64,000 nucleotides of DNA. Source: Unio delphinus. Its lineage: Eukaryota > Mollusca > Bivalvia > Unionida > Unionidae. The notes beneath the pieces were generated by a model. It was given only the letters and a program-made list of their open reading frames with translations. It was not told the origin of the DNA and made no database searches. The translations under genes and the position numbers were made by a program. Positions 58,301 to 64,000 of the stretch are shown one piece after another. Numbering within the stretch: position 1 is the first letter of the stretch; the number at the start of each line of letters is the position of its first letter. The stretch covers positions 10,243,001 to 10,307,000 of the forward strand of contig JAQISU010000115.1 in the NCBI GenBank assembly GCA_029339505.1. Direction: 5' to 3'.

Positions 58301-58914
58301 GTAAGTAATGTAATATTTAATGGGGGAATAATGTCATACTTTTATTTTGATTCGTTTAAAAGTAAAGGTAAGCTTCTGGAGGGCTTGTAGCAAAAGTGAG
58401 GAACAAGAAGTGTATTGACAAGTATAGAATGCTCATACTCTGCCTGGTAAGTACCATGCATTTTCATCTGTATGTGGCCCATAGCCTACAGGCAGTGGTG
58501 TAAGTTGGTAGGTCAGGTCCTAGTATGACATTGTCAATAAGGCTTTACCAGAAAGGCTGGGTCATTGGGGGTCAGTATCATACCAGTAAGAGTTAAAATC
58601 TACTTTCACCACTGCCTATGGGTCTAAAAGTCATTTCTGAAAACAGGAGCCAGGGGCATAGCTCATGTAAGAATTTAAGAAACTGAATATTTTACTCCTA
58701 AGTGTGTTCTGTATGCAGCAAAGGAAAAAATGTTGTCACTACTAGACTGAGTTTTGATCAGGCCAAATAAAAGAAACATATATAAGGTTCTGGTTACATA
58801 GAGATTAAAAATTGGAATGGGTATGTTCCATATTTTTTATCTTTTACTTACAAATTTTGTCTTAAGTTTTTTTGGTTGGGTGTGTGTGTGTTGTGTGTTA
58901 ATTTTTTACAATGC

Positions 58915-59450
58915 AGACCTGCCAACTCTTACAGTTTTGCTGTAAGTCTTACGAAAATTACGCTTAAAACACAGCCTTAGAGCATACAAGATAAAACTAC
59001 CCAAAAAATGATCATTGTCAAAAAATCCAGATTAGTTCATCTGGGTTTCGTATTAGAATTAGTGAAATTAGTTAGGGAACCAGTTTAACTTTACAGCAGC
59101 ACCCCAGATGCTTTAAACCTATTTGTTCATGCTAAGCGTCTGTTTATTATAGAATTTTTAAAAATGGCATCCGAAAAGCGATGCATGTTTAGGATGAAAT
59201 GGAAAAAAGTCCTCTAAAAGAGAAAAAGGAATATTCAGATTCTTTTGAATAAAAGTTGGAAATGACATATGTATGTTTATTGGACTTCACATGCCAGTTT
59301 GAGTACATATCGTGGCGGGAGATATGATTGCCATCATATGAAATGGAAAAAGAATTACATCATGTAGAGAGATACTAGTGGTAAATGAGGTCTACACGTA
59401 CTTTACAAACTTGTATCGTATGTAATGTTTTTTGTCTTAATTCTTTTCGG
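58915..59450. mobile_element. TIR-type repeat, copy 2 (left part)
   Basis: Starts GCAGACCTGCCAACTCTTAC, which is inverse to the right end seen at 43885-43903, and aligns in the same direction with 43129-43760. No matching right end is visible downstream, so this copy is 3'-incomplete or decayed. Confidence 0.65.
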
Positions 59451-59661
59451 ATATAATTTAACTTTTGTTAACTGTAATGCACATCTGGTGCATGAAGGCA
59501 ACAACCTTTTATGAAGCAGTACAGTTGCCAATAGCTAAAGCTTTTGAGATACTTATTAAAAAGAAGTTTTAACAGTATGAAATGAACAAGTTGCATTGTT
59601 ACAGCAGTTTTGGTTCCAAGATATTGTATCACTGCCAATTATATGCAGTATTAATAATTCC

Positions 59662-59690
59662 CCTCCCCCCCCCCCCCCCCAAAAAAAAAG
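59662..59690. repeat. Poly-C/poly-A tract
   Basis: CCCCTCCC, a run of about 15 C, then nine A. Confidence 0.85.
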
Positions 59691-59958
59691 GCAAATGTGC
59701 ATCACTAGCTTCTTCAAGTCTTATCAGTTTGGACAAAGATGATATTTCAGGTTACACAGCTGTATGGCAAAGTGACGTTGATCATGACCCAGTTGGTGTT
59801 AATCTGCTGAGCATGAATGATATGCAGAACTCTCATGGCTGACCACAAGCAAAGAAAATGCTTAACGGATTTTAGAAGAAAACATTGTGACAACTTCGTC
59901 ATACTTTATCTAGCGAAAGCTGTTGCAAATTTATCTGCATTTCGTTTTCTGAAACATA

Positions 59959-60027
59959 TCAGCATAAATTGTAATTTGTTATGTCAGCATATATTGTAAT
60001 TTGTTATGTCGGCATATATTGGAATAT
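59959..60027. repeat. 22-bp AT-rich tandem repeat, about 3 copies
   Basis: Unit GTAATTTGTTATGTCAGCAT plus ATATT, with GTCGGCAT in one copy. Confidence 0.75.
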
Positions 60028-61620
60028 GTTGTGATTAGAAAATAATTACAATTCATATACTGTATTCTGCTTTAATTAGAAAAATAAGTAATATTTTTAG
60101 TATAATTTGAGGTTTTTTTTTGTCTAATTCCATGTAATCACTAGGTAAGTTATGAAGTGTTGGAGTGGTCCCTGTCAAATTCTTGGCAGCTTCTCTCAAG
60201 TATTTCGATTGACCAGTGGTCAAGTTGAATCCTAGATTGAACCCCTGATACATGTACTGCTCTTTTCAGACAAGATCAAACAGGTGTCTACCATTTACTT
60301 TGTTGAAAACTGACAGTTTAATAGTATCAGAAATGTTCCAGGTCAGTTCTAATACAGATCTCACAAACCACTGTAATGTTTATTTTATTATGATATTTTA
60401 TATTAATGAAGCTTTAGCTTTATTGTGGTTTAGCTGACAGCAATCGTGCACAATGCATCATGAAGGATTATATTTCTCAATTCATCAAAAATAAAGGTAA
60501 ATGTCAGAATGGCATATTGCAACTTTCATAAATCAGAACACCAAAACATTTTCAACTTAAGGTAGAGTGTAAGATGTTACATTTCGACTGAAAATTTGTA
60601 GTCAGCTTTAAATGAGTTTAAAACACATATTGAAAGAAATGATGGTAATGTCTTTTGAGAATTTACTGTACAAAGCATTGGAATTTTGTTTGTATAGAGA
60701 ACTTGACTAGCGCATATATGCACACAAAAATGTGAAGAGGTAAAAAAATAAAGTTCCATCTTATCCTTAAATTGAAGAGATGGACAAAAATAATGATAAG
60801 TCCTCAATTCAGTGTTTGTGTAGGTAGAATTTGGTTTTTAATCATAAAGAAAAAATGAATTAAAAAAAATAACTAGTTATCTGACTCTAGTTATCTGACT
60901 CTAACATGAATACCGAGTCTGTACATTAAGCTAGGTCAATCAGTTTATGATGTAAATGTTTATCTTGACTATTATGAAATAGTGCTCAAGCGGTGATAGA
61001 AATCGAAGAGTTTATTGTGTGCATTATCAATGCATTAGTGAGTCATTTGATGAAATCCAGATGTCATTAGGAACAAATAATATAACATTTCTAATGCATC
61101 ATTGTAGACTAAGGGTGGAATTTTCCTATCAATATTGATGCATATTGAAGTATAGTTTTTTCTAACACTCCTGATGGGAAAATAATGGTCAAAGTCAAAA
61201 CATCATTTTGGGAATATAGATGTAACCTTTCAAGCAACAAAATTCCCCTGCAAATTTTCTCACCTTTTTAAGATGGAGCATAACATATTGGATTTTCCAC
61301 GCAAACTTTAAACACGTATTCATGTTCAAAGAATAATACCTGAGACCTCCAAGGTAATGGCATTACACAGCATTTGAATTGTGAAGACATCTTACACTAT
61401 GATATAAATAATGGCGAAGAAAGGAAGATTGAGCAAGAGAGATTGATTTTTTCATAAAAAAAATAGTGAAAATGTGAATATTTTAGAAATGACTTACATC
61501 AATGTCCTTTCAATTCTAATCAGAAATTCAGATGATACGTGTCACAATGTGGGTCAGTGCAGAATGTCCTGCTTGTCGGACACTTAGGCTCCAAAAAGTC
61601 TTGCAGTTAAAGAATGTAAG

Positions 61621-61757
61621 GTATCGCAAAATAATGTTCAAGCGATGATGTCTTGCAGTCAATGCTTATCTCGGGTATTACAAAATAATGTTCAAGCGAT
61701 GATGTCTTGCATTTAATGCTTATCTCTGTATCACAAAAGAATGTTCAAGTGATGATG
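61621..61757. repeat. 54-bp tandem repeat, about 2.6 copies
   Basis: Units begin GTATCGCAAAATAATGTTCA, GTATTACAAAATAATGTTCA and GTATCACAAAAGAATGTTCA, sharing AGCGATGATGTCTTGCA and AATGCTTATCTC. A further diverged relative lies near 60985 (GTGCTCAAGCGGTGATAGAA). Confidence 0.85.
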
Positions 61758-62134
61758 GAAATCTGAGAGTATTGTATATAACTCACACACAGTAAGTCAT
61801 GTGGCAAAAGATGAATGTATATTCCATTAGGGTTCTTAACTAGAAAATATGATCATGCAATATAGGAATTGAAGAACGGGTCAATCCCCATATTTAAGAA
61901 CAATCATACAAATAGGGTAAATGGAGAAAAAGATATTTGCCATCATTATTCTGCACTAGAAAGAAACACGTTTCACATATACTTAGGAATATGAGAAAGT
62001 CCATCTATAAATTATGCTCATTGAAATAAAAAGTTTTCAAGTATTGACAGATGACCTTTATATGCAGTTTAAATCTGTAAATAACTTAATTAAAGTGGTT
62101 TTTAAATGCTCTCCAGTAGACACTGCCAACATAT

Positions 62135-62280
62135 GGCTCCTACTAAGGCAGGTTTTATTGTATACAGTGCCTTATATGCGTAAATCTTTTACATGCCTGG
62201 TTGTCATATGGTTTCACCTAAGACAGATTCCATTGTTGCACAGCCCTATATGTGTAAATCTTTTGCCTTGCTTGGATGAT
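62135..62280. repeat. About 74-bp direct duplication, diverged
   Basis: CTAAGGCAGGTTTTATTGTA, then TATGCGTAAATCTTTTACAT, is followed about 74 bp later by CTAAGACAGATTCCATTGTT and TATGTGTAAATCTTTTGCCT. Confidence 0.7.
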
Positions 62281-62550
62281 GAAGCATATTGGGTAACAAT
62301 TAGATATTTGTCCAGAAATTGACTTATGCTGTATATTTATTGAAAGGTGAAGCCAGATCAGTGTGAGTCTAAATTAGGCTTGTTGGCATCAGCAGGATTT
62401 GCAGCTACTGGCAAGGATGCTAAGGTGTCAAGTGATAATCAGCAGAGATCAGTAAAGAACTTAATCTATTGCTGTATCTATCCTGTGTGTGTGTTATTTG
62501 GAATTTTAACACTGCCTTAACAATTTTTCCGTCATATTGCTACGATGTCT

Positions 62551-62672
62551 TCTTGTGGGTTTGTGGTTCTTTCGGGGTTTTTTCCCTGGTTCTTTCTCCA
62601 CCAATAATACTGGCCGCCAAATATAGCCAATCGTGTGCTGAAAAATGGAGTTAAACTATACAACAACAACAA
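62551..62672 (+). mobile_element. SINE-A, 5'-truncated, inserted in SINE-B
   Basis: A 122-bp 3' part (TCTTGTGGGTTTGTGGTTCT, TCTCCACCAATAATACTGGC, GTGTGCTGAAAAATGGAG, TTAAACTATACAACAACAAC). It is flanked by GCTACGATGTCT (62539-62550) and GCTATGATGTCT (62673-62684), a 12-bp duplication with one mismatch made of SINE-B sequence. 5' truncation with a duplication is the signature of incomplete reverse transcription by a LINE enzyme. Confidence 0.93.
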
Positions 62673-62730
62673 GCTATGATGTCTGTAGTGTGGCTTTTTA
62701 TAGTGCCGCATACATGTACATTATAGCATC

Positions 62731-62868
62731 AGGTTCCATCAAGTCGCATTATCCTGACACCAAGCTGACCAGTCTTAGGTCCCATCTAGTCACATTATCC
62801 TGACACCAAGCTGACCAGTTCTAGGTTCCATCCAGTCACATTATCCTGACACCAAGCTGACCAGTCCT
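62731..62868. repeat. 46-bp triplication inside SINE-B
   Basis: Three units starting AGGTYCCATC.AGTC.CATT and continuing ATCCTGACACCAAGCTGACC. Other SINE-B copies have this segment once. Confidence 0.93.
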
Positions 62869-63341
62869 AAGTCTTTAATGCTGAGCACTGAGGCAGCTGC
62901 TAGTACCATTTTTGTCTTGGGTATGTCTTGGCTGGGGTTCAAACCCGTGACCTCCCACATCTGAGGTGGATGCTCTAACAACTTAGGCCACTAGAGTGGT
63001 CCTATGCTTTTTGTAAATTGATCAAAAACATGCATTGTGTTTTGACCAGCCCAAATCATTACAGAATGTGCCTCCTAAAATAAGTTGTGTACAACTGAAG
63101 GACTTGATTTCCACTTTATATGAAATTATATCCCTTTCAGATCCAGAATGATCTTGAAGCAAAAGAAAGAATTAAATTAACAAGTACAATGAAAATACTG
63201 TTTCAATGAATGCAGAATGGAGAATAATTACGAAGTTCAAGTATTTCTCAGACTTCATCTTTGAACTGAATCGTGGATAAAAAATAAAAGAATTTTATAG
63301 GGGAGAGTATTCGAGCTAAACTTGTACTGAGATGCCTTGCA

Positions 63342-63540
63342 GTGTCAATAATTTGTTTTAAAGTATATAACGATATAGATGGTATCTATCACTATTTTGA
63401 AACCCACTTTGATGCCAACTTTGAGTCAATACAGTGTCAATAATTGTTTTACAGTATATAACGATATAGATGGTATCTATCTTACTATTTTGAAAACCAC
63501 TTTGATGCCAACTTTGATTGTCATTACAGTATCAATAATT
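63342..63540. repeat. About 92-bp tandem repeat, 2.2 copies
   Basis: CAGTGTCAATAATTTGTTTT, then GTATATAACGATATAGATGG and CCACTTTGATGCCAACTTTG, occurs twice, followed by a third start CAGTATCAATAATTGG. Confidence 0.88.
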
Positions 63541-64000
63541 GGTGAGTTTTATTTTGACAAATAAGATTTTCTACCAGTTAAGTTTGTATCTTAGAAAAAA
63601 AAGAAGGCTCCATGTTTCAAGCCAAGTAATCGATGAGAATTTGCAGCTTAAAGAGAAGTAATTATCAGCAGTCACAGATGGATGCTGTCGACACATTTGT
63701 TTGGAAAGATTACTATTAGTTCCATCAGGAAAGTTGATACAGTTGAACCCACAGAGAATTGGGCAATAACTGGTTGGAGTATGTGACCAAATGACAAGAG
63801 ATTAAGCTTGTCATGGCAGAAAGTATGAAAATCACAAAAGGTACAATTCACCTCAACTGATTTGTTAAACATTTACTGTCAGCACTCACTGACACCCTAA
63901 TTATGTGGATAAAGTGTTCTGTCAGTATCATTAGAGCTAATCTCATTGGCCAGTTCTTAAAGCATTAAACAGCTAATCTCATTGGCTAATTGTAAAAAGG

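Larger units (their letters stand above)
62482..63002 (-). mobile_element. SINE-B, minus strand, carrying a SINE-A insertion and an internal triplication
   Basis: The inverse head GACCACTCTAGTGGCCTAAG ends at about 63002 with B box GGGTTTGAACCCC. The body proceeds leftwards with an internal 46-bp unit present three times (62731-62868) and reaches CTGCAGACATC-like sequence at about 62680. The remaining 3' tail (ATAGCTACGATGTC-like, inverse) lies left of the inserted SINE-A, at 62482-62550. Confidence 0.85.
58301..64000 (+). other. Start of the next SNRNP70 intron, running past the window end
   Basis: No further SNRNP70 exon was found: there is no Gly-rich or RS/RE-rich coding sequence in this stretch. 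It contains a copy of the 43.1-kb repeat (58.9-59.45 kb), short tandem repeats, and the nested SINE pair at 62.48-63.0 kb. The rest, including 59451-59959, 60030-61620 and 63003-63341, shows nothing recognisable. Confidence 0.75.

Noticed and set aside
1..64000. CRISPR array, operon or prokaryotic defence system
   Set aside because: The window is an intron-rich animal gene; tandem repeats present lack the spacer structure of CRISPR and there are no linked open reading frames.

Overview
This is a eukaryotic, AT-rich, intron-dominated window. It holds the middle of a single recognisable gene on the + strand: the U1 snRNP 70-kDa protein gene (U1-70K, SNRNP70). Five internal coding exons (1484-1538, 3439-3503, 26292-26354, 50096-50177, 58199-58300) join in frame into 122 codons. 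They cover the helical segment before the RNA-recognition motif (RRM), the whole RRM, and the conserved segment after it. The first exons and the Arg/Ser-rich C-terminal exons lie outside the window. Only 367 of 64,000 bases are coding; the four complete introns are about 1.9, 22.8, 23.7 and 8.0 kb.

The repeat content suggests a mollusc, most likely a bivalve. There are two abundant tRNA-derived SINE families, many small TA-flanked DNA transposons, hAT-type elements and many minisatellites. The species call is inference; no ribosomal or mitochondrial marker is present.

Layout. Intron 1 (1539-3438) has a palindromic short repeat and otherwise nothing recognisable. Intron 2 (3504-26291) carries a 1.5-kb TIR element with a long internal hairpin (6580-8048), a cluster of palindromic GATCTG repeats (11.2-11.5 kb), SINE-A copies, a 162-bp TA-flanked MITE (16.1 kb), and a second copy of that MITE with two other elements inserted in it (21.76-22.47 kb). 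Intron 3 (26355-50095) holds a run of minisatellites (28.0-30.2 kb), two copies of terminal-inverted-repeat and SINE families, a decayed Tigger/pogo element with transposase remnants (32.05-32.97 kb), another element nested in a Tigger-like one (35.8-38.6 kb), a 700-bp higher-order minisatellite (41.75-42.45 kb), a broken hAT transposase fragment (43.9-44.36 kb) and a SINE whose tRNA head is interrupted by a GT microsatellite (45.8 kb). Intron 4 (50178-58198) has a SINE-B inserted into a SINE-A. After the last exon, the start of intron 5 has the reverse nesting, a SINE-A inserted into a SINE-B.

The SINE names A-D are labels used here only. No complete transposase gene, RNA gene, promoter, terminator or CRISPR array was found. 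The long open frames at 41.7-42.6 kb and 33.7-34.0 kb come from tandem repeats whose unit length is a multiple of three, not from genes. I see no undescribed multi-gene system; the main interest is the repeat architecture inside one very long splicing-factor gene.
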